Below, piece by piece: positions 1 through 11,879 of a stretch of 64,000 nt of DNA (positions are counted from its first letter, which is position 1; each line of letters opens with the position of its first letter). Both the position numbers and the translations under genes were made by a program. The notes below the pieces were generated by a model. It did not search any database and had not been told where the DNA came from. It worked only from the letters and a program-made list of their open reading frames with translations. Source of the stretch: Heterobilharzia americana (Eukaryota; Platyhelminthes; Trematoda; Strigeidida; Schistosomatidae). The stretch lies in contig OX104128.1 of the NCBI GenBank assembly GCA_944470555.2, forward strand, positions 46,173,920-46,237,919, written 5' to 3'.

Positions 1-414
1 CGAAAAGGAGCACAAAATACTCAGGGGTAGATCAGCCATGATACATCCGGGTGAGTTCTTTGTACCGACTGCAGAACTTACTTCAAAAAGTATCCAGAAA
101 AAACTGTTTAGAGGTAAGCTTAGGTGCAAGAATAGGAAAGCGCGATCGACGGTACGGAAAATTAGTCTGAAGCCGAAGATATCACAACGGAATAAAGAGA
201 CTAGAGGATTTTGGACTAGGTATTCACCTGTTATATACCCATGTACGAAAGTTTGATGAAGTTATTAACATTTAAGTGAGGCTAATGATTTTTTCTACGA
301 CAGAAACCACAACTTATCTGGTCACGGGGGAGAAGGATGATCATAAAGTTGCCTGCTGAGTGTCACCATATCGGAACTATATGGTAGTGCAGAGTACAAA
401 CATGTAAGTACTGA
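1..414. other. Left flank of the LINE, no gene seen
   Basis: A 72-codon open frame at 38-256 (+) shows no recognisable motif and low-complexity basic composition. I treat it as chance. The homology between the two inverted LINE copies stops near base 415, so this stretch is the flank just beyond the 3' end of the minus-strand element. Confidence 0.4.
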
Positions 415-1429
415 TAAAAAAGAACAAATAATAAAATATATCACATGCTATGAAAATGCACCGATAGACAGTTCTTATATTACTCCGGAGCAGAGAGACT
501 ATTTTAAGAGACGAAATTTAGGAAATAGGTGTTAAGTCGTGAGATCAGTTAGGTTATGAAGAAATGTGGGTTACATCGGAGTACGAAACATGCCCATTGA
601 GTCGTGGAGAAGAGACAATTCAGCAAGGAAAATGTTTTCTTCGATACCATTTTCAAAGCTGCACAATCGTGTTTATATATATAATAAGCAAATAACAGTC
701 CATTATAAAACGGTAGGGTATAAATACATCATTAACCAAGTGCTACAAAAAACCGAATCAAGAATACAAAGTAGTTGCGTAATAAGACAGTAGAAATATC
801 GAGGAAGGCAAGGAGTTTGACAAAGTGAAAATTGTTGGTAGACAAGAAACGCAAACATTGAGTGCCCACTTGGTAGATAGTTGCAAAGAAGGTGAAGAAC
901 GAGACAAGGGTCATAATGAAGGTGATAGTAATAAACTAATTAATTATAGCAAAATCGAGAAAAGTAAGGTGTTAAGACGATGGTAAAATGAGAGATTGAA
1001 AATACTTCTTTTGCACGAAGAGATCAGGCTTGAACTGAAGAATTGCCAGTGCCTCCGCTGTGCACAACTGTCGAGGGCATACCCCTTCTGGACTACTCCA
1101 TCTGACACGATAAATGACACTAAGAAAGGATTCTGGTCTAGCTTTATGCCCAGAGTTGGCAAAATGTTCAAGAATTTAACTGTTAGTTGATTTACATTCT
1201 CCCCCCAACGTCCATGCAGGATTGTGCTCCGAGACACGTTTGGAAAGCGTGCGCTATGTGCGGCCTACGTTAAAGTAGCCACTGAGTTCACCGTCGCATA
1301 TCGTGTCGCACTCCGCTTCCTGTTCATTCTTGGTCATTTTTTGAAAAGAAATTGGACTTTAACTTAACTAATGCGTTTAGTTTTCGGCACTGTATATTTT
1401 TGTCATTGCTGTTAGTCTCCCTTGAACCT

Positions 1430-3560
1430 AGGTGCCAGTAGCACCATTGCACATGGCATTACCGTTTGTGGTTCGGCCGCCAACGAACTGATGAGAATCG
1501 TTAGATAGGAGGAATTCACTAAGTAATCGTTGAAACTGGCGGAGAGATCGACATGCTCGTATAGGAGCGGGAAGTTTGTTCCACAGCATACTGTATCAAG
1601 TTATGAAAAACCTACATCGAAGTTTTGGGCGATACTTATTTATTGGGATGGTGTACTCGCTATTACGCAGACTATATGCCTTGATTTAAAAGTGATAGCA
1701 CATTTCGTTCAAGAGTTTCAAAATAAAAGGTGAAAAAGAAATGTTTGGTTGAGCCTCAGGCTTCTCAGCCGGAGTGATTCTAGTTCTAGCTTTTTGCATG
1801 TTGCTTCGTATGCGAATCCTTCGTTATGTATTAGTAGGCTCCGAGTAAAGATTCGTTGAACGTTCTCTGCCGGAATTCTGTCCGATACTTTCATGTTACC
1901 ATGGGTAACCGTGCAACACTCTAACATTGAGCAAACCATAACCTTGTACAGTATAAGTTTTGTCTCAGGCGTGAGTATGTTTCTGTGTAGAAGACCAATG
2001 AGTCTTCTGCCTTTGGAAACTATTGAATCTGCATACTCCGTAAAAGTCAAACTTCTGGAGTAAGTGATTACGAGGTCTTCCACAGTGTTGTATATCTGCA
2101 GTGCGATGTCACCCAAGTGTAGTGTTACTTCTGGGTGGGATTTATTGAAATGGAGGATGCCACTTTTATTTGGGTTTGGAGAGAGCTGCCAGGTCACGCT
2201 CCATATGAATATTCTCCTTAGATCTTCTTATATTCGAGAGAAACCCTGTGTTAGTGCTGCAGGAGAAAAGCTGTAGACTATCTTCAAGTCGTCAGCGAAA
2301 AGGTAGGGTATGCCATTTCGGATAACACTGCAGATATCGTTTACATAGATTAGGAAAAGTATCGGTCCTAGCACACTACCCTGGACGACACCACTTTGTA
2401 TAAGTCTAGGGGAGGAGTAGCAATTACTGAATTTTACTACTTGGAAGCGACCCTCTAAAGATGTTGTAAGCCAGGACAGTAACGGGTCTTGGAAACCATA
2501 TGATTGCAACTTAGTGACCAGGCGTTTGTGAGGCACCTTATCGAATGCTTGCTTGAAGTCTAAGAAAAGGGTAGTTACAAATAGGCCTTGGTCACGCTTG
2601 CTTGTAACGTTGTCTAGATAGTCAAGATAGCTTGTAGTGCATGACCGGCCTTTCAAGAATCCATGTTGTGCTGGTGAGAGTAATTGGTTTGTGTCATATA
2701 GTCGACAACTTCTTTCACAATCACCTTTTCCAAAGTCCTGGATACTACTGACGTGATGTTTATAGGTCGGTAGTTTTCTATATTAGATGTTGGTCCACAT
2801 TTATGCTTGGGACACATGTATGATAGTTTCCATTTCTCAGGGTAATTGCCACTGGAGAGGGACGCATTAAAGAGCTTCAAGAGAATCAGAGGTACATCTT
2901 CGCCACCCCTTTTTAACAAGATGGTTGGAATTCCATCAGGTCCCGCACTGTATGAGGTTCGAAGTGATGCTGTAGCTAGAGAAATGTTTTATTGAGTGAA
3001 GAGCACGGTACTTATCGAGTGAGTTGGTGTTGACGGTGCACCAATGACTTTAATTTCGTCCTCTTGTGCAAAGCAGCAAGCAAACTGGTAACCGAATAAC
3101 TCACTGATTTGTAGCGGGCCATCGTGGAGGATACCGTTGTCTATGATTAAACTGGGGATACTATTTCTGGAGCTGCTTGTCCGGGTTTTCATCAGTCTCG
3201 CTAGTGCTTCTGTATTACTAGTTTTACTACATTGGATGTGTTCTTGCTTAACGGCTTCTAGTACTCTTTCTACCTTGAGTGTGTTGTACGTGTCTTTGAG
3301 TGTGACAAGCGATGGAAAGTCGTTCGACTTATAGTACTCTCTGGCATGGTTTCGCATGCGGTTGCGTACTTTCGTAGGTATATTGTCAACTCTGTTTTTC
3401 CCAATTTCTCTTTGAGCGGTGGAGCAACATAGTCTTGAGCTGTGCCCATATATTCATAAAATAGACCACAGAGTTCTTTGGCCGAACTGTTGGTAAAGTG
3501 TGGGGCTTCAATCTAGGCAGCGCAGAAACGATTTAAGCTCGTCCCATTTGGCATACTTGT
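1430..3560 (-). pseudogene. LINE ORF2 reverse transcriptase and C-terminal domain, left copy
   Basis: Pieces in changing frames: 3,357-2,989 (linker), 2,919-2,653 (start of RT, ENYRPINITSVVSRTLEKV), 2,656-2,228 (RT core) and 2,197-1,718 (post-RT). The core keeps FLDFKQAFDKVPHKRL (motif A), GVVQGSVLGPILFLIYVND (motif B) and YLFADDLK (motif C, the catalytic FADD). So the active site is intact while the frame is not: a one-base deficit near 2,680-2,695 separates the first RT segment from the core. The downstream end, recognisable only through stops, has the CR1-like phrase for a short ORF2 tail near 1,600-1,530. Confidence 0.82.
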
Positions 3561-3589
3561 AGTTTCTAGTTAGTACTGTTCCCGACTTT

Positions 3590-4262
3590 TAGGTTAATTT
3601 TGTGCTGGATATGTTGAAGTGTCCATATACAATCTTGTGATCGCTGCCTGAAAATTGTGTACCCACTTGGAGTTTTGTGGGTGTGGCTCCGTTTGTGAAG
3701 ACTGGGTCCAGGACACTGTTCTACCTGGTAGGGTGTTCCACGTGTTGTTGCCAACCCTCTGTTTCAAGAATGCTGTGAATCTATCAAAGCGCTCTGGATA
3801 GCCGATTGGTTGCCACGTTATATCTGGCACGTTAAGGTCGCCACATATAATTTTCGCTGTGTGTGGTAGTGTTGCCACACGAGCGAACATGCTTGTTAGA
3901 CTGTCGTCATATTCGGCTGAGGAGGAAGGGGGTCGGTAAATGCATTCTATTAGAGGGGTTGTGGAGCGAGTAAGTTGGGCGATAATCCATACTGAGTCGT
4001 CAATCTCGTTTAGCTCAGATGTTGGGCACTGCGAAGCAGTGATGTTGGACTTTATGTAGATAATGCACCCTCCTTTCTTACCATGTAGTCTGCCCCACCT
4101 GAACAAGGAATGGTTGTCGACGGAGATCTCTGCGTCACAAATGTCAGAGGTACACCATGTTTCTGTAACCATTATCACGGACGGATCACAGCAGAGGTAG
4201 CAGCATAATCTTTTTCATTTTGTTGCGCGTAGAGCGGGCGTTAATCAGCCAAAACGAGAGTG
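3590..4262 (-). pseudogene. LINE ORF2 endonuclease domain, left copy
   Basis: The frame from 4,178 to 3,594 carries APE-type endonuclease signatures: MVTETWC, then SKGGCIIYIK-like GGCIIYIKSN, then CIYRPPSSSAEYDD, and ICGDLNVPDITW (the GDxN box that holds catalytic Asp/Asn). This enzyme nicks target DNA for target-primed reverse transcription. The domain start (LINARSTRNK, about 4,240-4,210) is in another frame; a shift lies in the A-rich tract at about 4,213-4,218. The same shift is present in the inverted copy. The DNA here is virtually identical to 11,065-11,764 on the plus strand. Confidence 0.8.
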
Positions 4263-5389
4263 AGTTAAGGTACAAAAGTGTTTAGATAAATCTCGAAAAA
4301 AGTCAGCACTTCTGTACATTCCTTGTGGGCCCCTTGCGTACATCGTGCTAGCGATGTCATGACCTTTTGTACTGGGCGACGATTCGGTACTGTTAACCTC
4401 GGAAGGGGCTAGGTATGCACCACATTCTGACTGATATCCAGACTGTTGGTCAGGTTGGAAACAGATGATCCGGCAGCATCCGAGTCACCCGCATTTCTGG
4501 TGGCATTGCAGCCGCAAGCTGTCCGAAAAGAACCTGTTCATAAGAAGTAACAGGGACTGATAAGTTGTATGGCACACATATCCGCTGGTTGCCGTACGCA
4601 TTATGGTCGTGGCCAAATTCATGTTCCCTAAGATTTCTTTGGGAGATCTGTTGCAAGTTTGTCCTTGTGTGGCGTATGACCCACGTTTTGCGGCGTATAG
4701 ATGAGATGGAGAGCATAGTCTATGACTACCTTCGGCCCCCTTTCCAATAACTGTGACCGTTGGGGGGCTAGCCGTGATGTGTATCTGCTGATGACCGCGG
4801 AAGTGTTGAGAAGTGTGGAAGGCGTGGAGAGTAGTCATTTTTCTTGGTCATAGGATGGCCTGAGAAATAACGTTTGGCATTTTCCCTAGCGTGACTTTGC
4901 GAGGGTGCAATGGTCTTTCAACCATTCATATTGCTTTTTCGTCTACTGGCTTGGCTGTTTAACTGCCTTCTTGTCAATTTTTTAGCCTGGGTGGGTGCAC
5001 AGTAGGGTTTGCATAAATGTGTAGTGCTATCTGTACTCTTTGTCATCTGCCCACTTGATGCATACACGTTATGCACCGGCTGAAGCGGAGGTAGATTAGA
5101 CTGCTTGCGCGCTAGGCTTCGGGATGGTCCTATGGTAATAGGGTACTTTTAGCTGGTGCTGGGTAGGCTTATGGGCTGAGTGACACCTGATGACGACAAA
5201 GTAATATCTTCAGTATTTTGTTGGGTCGATAGCGTAACACTTGGTTTTGGGATGGTCTGTGTGACGGGGTGAGATGGGGACTGGCTTTACACTTCTGCAG
5301 GCAGTGAGATCACCTTTACGAGATCATGTGCCTGTTTTTGAGTGTTGTTCATCGATTTGTCCAAGCCTACCGTCGTGTCATCGGCTCCA

Positions 5390-6180
5390 CTACGTCTGTG
5401 TGTGTGGGCTAATTTGCGGGCTTTGGTATTCCTCATTCCACTGTGTTAGTACAGTAATCAGTTCGCTAATAGATTGCGTTGCTGTTTTGGGTACCAGAGC
5501 TTGACCAGAATTTAGAGCTTTTGGTATTTTTGTGCGACCATGTCTTTGGCGAGGTGTTAAGTCCTGTGAAAGTTTGACACTTTTATATGGTGTGGATACA
5601 CTACCAAGTTGCTTGGATGATAGGAAGTGTCTGGCGTGGTAGGAGCCACTGAATTTGAACAACAGGGGGCAGGCATATTATCCCAACTTTTGCGGAGACG
5701 GGTAACTTGACATTCTGCAGAAGGCATGTTACAAGCCTGCAGACATAAGGCTTTTACCTCTTTGATCTGTTCGTGGTCGGGTACGTTGTATACTAATACA
5801 TTATATGAGGACATAATCCTTTTATTAACCTCTGTAGCAATGAAATCCAAGACACTCTCTGTCTTCAATAGGGTTTCAGTACTGGCTTTAAGATTAGGCT
5901 GACAAAGAAGCAGAAGTGGCAGAACAACTTCAAGCTTAGCGTTCATGTCTTGTAGTGAATTCTGAAGGGTTATCAAATCCTACTTGATTTTACGCGAAGT
6001 GTTATACGGCTCCGGTATGAGATCGACTACCTTAACTTCAGGACCTCTTTTAGGGCTTGATGTCGAACCACTTAGTGAACGTGCTCTTTTGGTTGAGGCG
6101 CTTGGATTAGGTTCACATGTAGGTACAGCACATATACGTCTTTCAGGCTGGACCATGGTGGAGCAGTAGTAATTACGCAT
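5390..6180 (-). pseudogene. LINE ORF1-like protein (nucleic-acid chaperone type), broken
   Basis: The first segment (6,180-5,980) encodes a basic, Ser/Pro-rich N-terminus ending at an in-frame TAG. The same frame goes on (5,976-5,557) with a segment resembling the ORF1 core of CR1-type LINEs, including YNVLVYNVPDHEQIKEV and a later VTRLRKSWD. A frameshift near 5,650-5,660, beside a run of five C on the coding strand, moves the reading to 5,662-5,390, where LSQDLTPRQRHGRTKI matches the conserved DLTPxQR end of such proteins. ORF1 proteins bind element RNA in the ribonucleoprotein. The two breaks mean no intact protein. The right copy lacks this part altogether. Confidence 0.7.
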
Positions 6181-7764
6181 TTATCGACTTCGTCAGTACC
6201 GAAGAACGAGTAAAATAACCGGCAGTCACAGAATGTTGGGCAGCGATTTATGCATTGAATATGACAGTTATTAACAAGTGCTTCTTTGCACTTCAGGTAA
6301 AGTATATTGCGAAACTATTATGTCTCGAAGCTAACAGCGTTGATTCGTAACTAAACTGAGTGTTACAGACAAATAACTTTTCTTTAAGTTAGTCTTTGTT
6401 TTGGCATCCTGTTCTCTCTCAGCAGTAGTTTCTTGGGTTCCACTGTGCATATCGAAATGGGCTTCCCTTTGACGCTCCAGAAGAGGCGTATTGGGCTCAG
6501 AAAGTTGAGTTTCTGAGAAAAAGAAGCAATATAGGCTCTGAGTCTTTCTTCTGTACAGACAGATCTACTAAACCGCGGAAATTATCGACGTAGAATACCA
6601 CGTTACGTAGGAGCAATGCTCAAAAGTACTAAATCGAACGATCGGTAACATTAAAGCTATAGTGTAACAGATCACGTGTAAGTGTAACGCAAGTTACGAA
6701 CTCACCGCGCGATTGAAGTCTAGCGTATGTGCGTCGTCTTGCTCCTCGCAGTTTTCTGTATGGTCCAGTTTTCACCACAATCAGGAAGGTCATCGGTTCA
6801 TAGTGAGAGAGAGACCTGATAGGCTGACAGCATGCGTCACGAGAGAGCCTAGAGGAGGTTCCCTGTCTGTGCCAGTGGTTACCGAGACGCTTAGCGCCAC
6901 TTTCAGCAAACTGCTGAAAATTCTGTCGCCCAAGCACAGACTTCATTAACCTGAAAGGCTTCAAACGTTACCTAATGTACAGAAGCTACATGGATAAAAG
7001 ATAGCCAACTCCATGACTCCTTAAATGCTCTCAAAGCTTCGCACAGGAAATTCGCACTGATGCCATGAAAAATATACATCTGTAATGAAGCAATATGCGA
7101 GCGCCTTGCGTTAACGGCTTTACAACCCTTCCTATCACTCCAGATAAATGTCAACTGCCATCTTCAAGTGAGAAAATAGCCAGCACTCGAAGGTTCGCCA
7201 CTCAAAGGAACTCTCAAGGGTTTTACCAAAGGTACCCAAAGTACCTACAGACTATCACAACGAGAAATAGTCGAAAAAAAGGGAGTGCCAAGTGACGCTC
7301 AACTTCCTTTACAAAGAAGAAGGCCTTGTAGCGCAAGACTTCTGACAGCCTGCAGCGATCAGATGACGCACTGGAACCTCCAGATCCCTGTTTACGCGAA
7401 TTTCGGGGACTTCATTATGGCCTGCGACTGGGTTGATAAGTTCCAGCTATACTCAAAACAGCAAGGCTCGGTATCAGAGGTCACCTGCTATCCTGTACCC
7501 GAAACTATTTGGACGTTTGGGAGTTCTGCACTGAGGTCAACATGGTTCGGTCTGCTTGGATAGCATGATTGTCACAGAGAGCGATCCGGCGTCCGTTGCC
7601 GTTCTTGCTCTTAAAATGTGTTCCTATATATACTGGCACACATCGTTTCCACAGGCATGAATAAACCTACATGTGACTTACACGTTGCTTTGACTTCTGG
7701 AACGTTCGCATTACATAACATTAAAACGCTGGATGTTAACAGAATAGGTTTAAACAAACTGACG
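6181..7764. other. Spacer between LINE arms, part 1: no gene recognised
   Basis: Several open frames of 60-111 codons occur on both strands (for example 6,629-6,964 minus and 7,285-7,563 plus) but none shows a motif I recognise, and they overlap one another. The part next to 6,180 is probably the LINE 5' UTR. The rest may be old repeat sequence. Confidence 0.35.
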
Positions 7765-7765
7765 C

Positions 7766-7845
7766 TACAAATAAATAAATATTTTATCCTCAGGTTATGA
7801 ATTTAACATGAGAGAAGCAGATTTGCAGGCATCGTCAAGTTGATA
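7766..7845 (-). repeat. Dispersed repeat family A, 3'-end fragment
   Basis: On the minus strand this matches the terminal block of the family seen at 10,860-10,945, 16,735-16,830 and 22,775-22,855: a GATGCCTG(c/t)AAA core, then CTTCTCTCATGTTAA, then a TGAGxATAAA box and an ATTT-rich tail. It is in the opposite orientation to the other three copies. Confidence 0.65.
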
Positions 7846-10559
7846 ATTGCAGAGAAATCTGAAAGATTTGAGCGGCGTTGAATGGTACACAAGCGAGGAC
7901 GTTGAACCATACCGTGAAATCAAGTGTCTAAGAGCTATGAAAAGAGCAGGAAAGTTTCACTTTACAGTGCATACACATCGCTTTGAGTTTGGATCATTCC
8001 TACTCACAATCCTTCTTCCACACCAAAGTGGCATCAAACCGGCACAATATTCGCTGCTTACGTTATGAGTAGTTGACATGACTGACCCGTCTGCAAAACC
8101 CAATGTTTCGTCAAACAAACGTCCGTTTTAACAGCGACTCTCTTGCTTGTAGCTTTACTGACCAAGAATGACTTAATTCAATGATTTCGGGACTAAGTAA
8201 GTGCCCATGCAATTATTTGGTCCAGGTGAATATCCAAGTTCAAGTGCTTCCCATCCTTTGAGCGTTATCTTTCCCAGCAATTCGGAATGAAAATGCTGAA
8301 AATACTTGTTGTGATGCAAGTAATTAAAGACTGGAAGAACCGTCGTCCAACAGTGGTGAATTTTAGACACGCAAAACTTCATAGGTTTCACATTGAAGTA
8401 TGCAGCATTGGAAAGGAGGTACATTAGCTGATAATTGTCCTCCATTGAATGGGTTCATAAAAGTCAAAGCACAAGAGAAATCTGTTGCATGGCATTACTA
8501 TGGGTGTGTTGCCTTCCATGGAGTGATCTCTCAGATTTATTTGTTTATCCAGTTTCCCGCTGCGTTTGTGACGGACCAGAAATCGGAGACCGGTTGTTGT
8601 GCTTGAGGTTTCGTACATAGTGGCATCTAGGATACTGGTAGGCAAATGAGCTGATTGTGAATTTGTTTAAGAAGCGGAAGTACAATTGCAAGCAGTGTTT
8701 TAGCATTGACAAGCGACTCCTTGCTGGGCCTCAGCCGTATGTCTTCATGTTTTCATGTAACTTATGTCGTATGAAATATATTGTTATTGTTATATCTTGT
8801 GGTGAGGTTGTTATGAAGGGCTGTGATATCCAAAATGTGGTCGAGTAGACTACAAGTCTATCCCAGAATGCTTGAAGAGTGTGGGAAAATAAAAGGGGGA
8901 CATTTCTCCGGAACAAATGCCGGGCCATGTCGTTCCGCACTCCCAGCTTGCAAAATATCCCCAACCTGTCTGTTATGCGTGCCCTTCTCAGACGGCCTAA
9001 GAGTGATGTTGAACGATAAACTGGACACCGGGCGAAATCCTACGGGAGAAGACTCCGGAGCCTATGTAGAACCCTGGTGTATGCATGAAGAACCTGGTGC
9101 CCCAACTTTGGGATCTTTCTAGATTCTTACAAGACTCTTGTACCGCGACTTCACTTTTAAGTTCATAAAGTCTGTGCATCAACACAACCAAACGTTTGGA
9201 GGCTAGTCACACAGTGTTGGGGGGGGGGGGGGTGAAACTAAAATCACGGAAGGAAAAACTGAAATACCTAAATCTTTACTTCCTTGTTTACGGTAGGTTT
9301 CGTGATGGCCCGTTAAGTGCGAGCAAGATACTGTGTAATTGAATTCAGTCGGATAGGAGTGTGTTACAGAACATTCCCAAGGGTGATCCCCGTGAAAACA
9401 AAAAAAAGAAGCGCCCATCAACACGTGAGGGCCATCTTGCGTTCACATGCGTTCCTGCTCGGGTAACTATCGTTCATCTGTCTACTGCCTCAAGAAAAGT
9501 TTGAACACCTGGAGAGTGACGCAGCCGCTGCTTACGGAGTTGGCGTATGCACTAGCCAGAGAAGACCAATTTGTCACACTGCCATCATTACCATTAACTT
9601 CGCTGAAACTTATACCTCCCTAAAAAGGATCTTACCTCGTCAGTCACCACACCGGCTTTGGTGTCTCGATTATTTATACTTCCACCGTACCTACTCTTAC
9701 CTTACCCGCCACCTACCATCTTCCTCACCCTATGATTTAACATTGTTCACTTAGGTCCTTCATGTCAACGCTTTCTCTTATCATCTCTTTGGAGTTTACC
9801 TGCATTTTCCTCTCCCTCCTTTCTTTTAGTCTCGTTTCTTCTCCTGCTTTTTTCTCGTTTGATTGTCCATAATTTTTATCCCGCTCTCAGGAACAGTTAA
9901 AACAACTACCTGTCGGCAAGGCATTTGAGGAGCACACGCGCATTAAAATCTCACAACAAGCCATCCACCACCCTACAGACGCAGCACGGCTGCACAGTGG
10001 ATTTAGGAAATCTACGGCGTATGACAGAGTAGGCCTGCTACGTTGAAATCCACCACAAGCTCATGGCTGGTCTCCTAGACTAAGAAGCTAGCATTAAGTC
10101 TTCCATGCCACAACGCCCTCCTACTCAGGAGGGGAAATGTAGAGATCCGTGACGAACTCAGGTGCCGAGCCTAGGGAAAGGATGTACTCTGACAGAATGC
10201 GGTACCTAAAATTTCATCTCGCCGGGGCTGATAACTGGAAGCAGAGAAGGTTTCCCTCCCCGACATAGGATTAAAAGGAGCAACGAGTACCGAGTCTCAA
10301 ATTTCACCTGAGAAATCAAAACTTTCACTTTCCTATGCTCCCATCATTGATGCAGGATGCTGGAAGTAGTTCATGGAATTTCTCCAAACAGATAGGGAAT
10401 AATAAGGCCCAACCTCGGTTCCGAGTTTCGTTGAGTCTAACGCAGCCGAGGTTTTTACTCCTTTTCAAGTTTTTCGCAATATTTTTGTTGGACTTCTCAC
10501 CTCGTTATGATTCTTACCATAATGAAAGCTAAACAGCAGATATGCAGTAGGCATAGCTG
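7846..10559. other. Spacer between LINE arms, part 2: no gene recognised
   Basis: No supported coding region. A G14 homopolymer lies at 9,219-9,232. Bases about 9,640-9,900 are strongly pyrimidine-rich on the plus strand. About 9,890-10,550 is moderately GC-rich compared with the rest of the window and reads like part of a dispersed repeat, but I cannot classify it. Short overlapping open frames at 8,173-9,191 show no motifs. Confidence 0.35.
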
Positions 10560-10599
10560 CTGCCAACCTGTGCAGGCAGGTGTGTAGTATGATGCCTGC

Positions 10600-10950
10600 T
10601 GCAGGTGATACTAAATACAATTATGTAGACTTTCATGAATTATCAAGTTAGCGGCGCTTGTATACCGGTATCCCTCATGTTAACTGAATTATATGAGGAT
10701 AATATTTATTGCTACCCTAACTTGAAATTTCTGTACGCACTGAAAACTGATATCTCCTAGTTCGTTCCATAACTGGTAGGAACTTCCGCTGTTTTTAATA
10801 TACATTATTGACATTCCGTCTGTACCATCCAGGACTCGAAAAATCGTGTAGATATCTCGACATATATCAATGCGATGACGCCTCCAAACTGGCTTCTCTA
10901 ATGTTAAGTCACTATGTAAGAATAAAACGTTTATCTGTATATCTATCTAT
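10600..10950 (+). repeat. Dispersed repeat family A, copy abutting the right LINE
   Basis: Aligns by eye with 16,600-16,830 and 22,560-22,855. Shared blocks include CTGTTTTTAAT or CTGATGTTTTT, CGTAAAATCTTGTA variants, GACATATATCAATGCGATGA and the end block CTTCTCTAATGTTAA, then GTAAGAATAAA. The copy finishes with TATCTATCTAT exactly where LINE homology begins at 10,951. There is no coding potential shared between copies, so it is probably a non-autonomous element or the 3' end of a LINE. Confidence 0.65.
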
Positions 10951-11064
10951 CGCCCTGTACAAAAAGCCATGACATCGCTAGCACGATGTACGCAAGGGGC
11001 CCACAAGGAATGTACAGAAGTGCTGACTTTTTTCGAGATTTATCTAAACACTTTTGTACCCTTA

Positions 11065-11764
11065 ACTCACTCTCGTTTTGGCTGATTAACGCCCGCTCTA
11101 CGCGCAACAAAATGAAAAAGATTATGCTGCTACCTCTGCTGTGATCCGTCCGTGATAATGGTTACAGAAACATGGTGTACCTCTGACATTTGTGACGCAG
11201 AGATCTCCGTCGACAACCATTCCTTGTTCAGGTGGGGCAGACTACATGGTAAGAAAGGAGGGTGCATTATCTACATAAAGTCCAACATCACTGCTTCGCA
11301 GTGCCCAACATCTGAGCTAAACGAGATTGACGACTCAGTATGGATTATCGCCCAACTTACTCGCTCCACAACCCCTCTAATAGAATGCATTTACCGACCC
11401 CCTTCCTCCTCAGCCGAATATGACGACAGTCTAACAAGCATGTTCGCTCGTGTGGCAACACTACCACACACAGCGAAAATTATATGTGGCGACCTTAACG
11501 TGCCAGATATAACGTGGCAACCAATCGGCTATCCAGAGCGCTTTGATAGATTCACAGCATTCTTGAAACAGAGGGTTGGCAACAACACGTGGAACACCCT
11601 ACCAGGTAGAACAGTGTCCTGGACCCAGTCTTCACAAACGGAGCCACACCCACAAAACTCCAAGTGGGTACACAATTTTCAGGCAGCGATCACAAGATTG
11701 TATATGGACACTTCAACATATCCAGCACAAAATTAACCTAAAAGTCGGGAACAGTACTAACTAG
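11065..11764 (+). pseudogene. LINE ORF2 endonuclease domain, right copy
   Basis: The 194-codon frame 11,152-11,736 is identical in protein to 4,178-3,594 on the other strand. A second frame across 11,576-11,764 is also identical, so the DNA itself must be almost unchanged. It has the same APE motifs (MVTETWC, YRPPSSS, GDLNVPDITW). The start of the domain (LINARSTRNK) sits in another frame, with the same shift as the left copy. Confidence 0.8.
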
Positions 11765-11879
11765 AAACTACAAGTATGCCAAATGGGACGAGCTTAAATC
11801 GTTTCTGCGCTGCCTAGATTGAAGCCCCACACTTTACCAACAGTTCGGCCAAAGAACTCTGTGGTCTATTTTATGAATA

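Larger units (their letters stand above)
415..6180 (-). mobile_element. CR1-like non-LTR retrotransposon, left copy (nearly full length, inactive)
   Basis: Reading on the minus strand, the order is an ORF1-like protein (about 6,180-5,390), an AP-endonuclease domain (about 4,260-3,590), a reverse transcriptase (about 2,920-2,228), the post-RT domain (2,197-1,718, running on in broken frames to about 1,430) and about 1 kb of non-coding 3' region ending in AT-rich low complexity near 415. This order is that of CR1-clade LINEs, which are abundant in schistosomes. The element is dead: ORF1 has an in-frame TAG and a frameshift, and ORF2 is cut into at least five frames. Its last ~3.95 kb recur inverted at 10,951-14,915. 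The exact 5' end is unclear; I place it at the first ORF1 methionine, so the 5' UTR would lie above 6,180. Confidence 0.85.

Noticed and set aside
944..1237. 97-codon frame preserved in both LINE arms as a possible gene
   Set aside because: Preservation is explained by near-identity of the arms. Frames on the opposite strand are equally preserved.
6629..7154. Minus-strand frames suspected to be Gypsy RNase H (a FIWSDRK phrase)
   Set aside because: The phrase is too short and the rest does not follow the family pattern. Not reported as an element.
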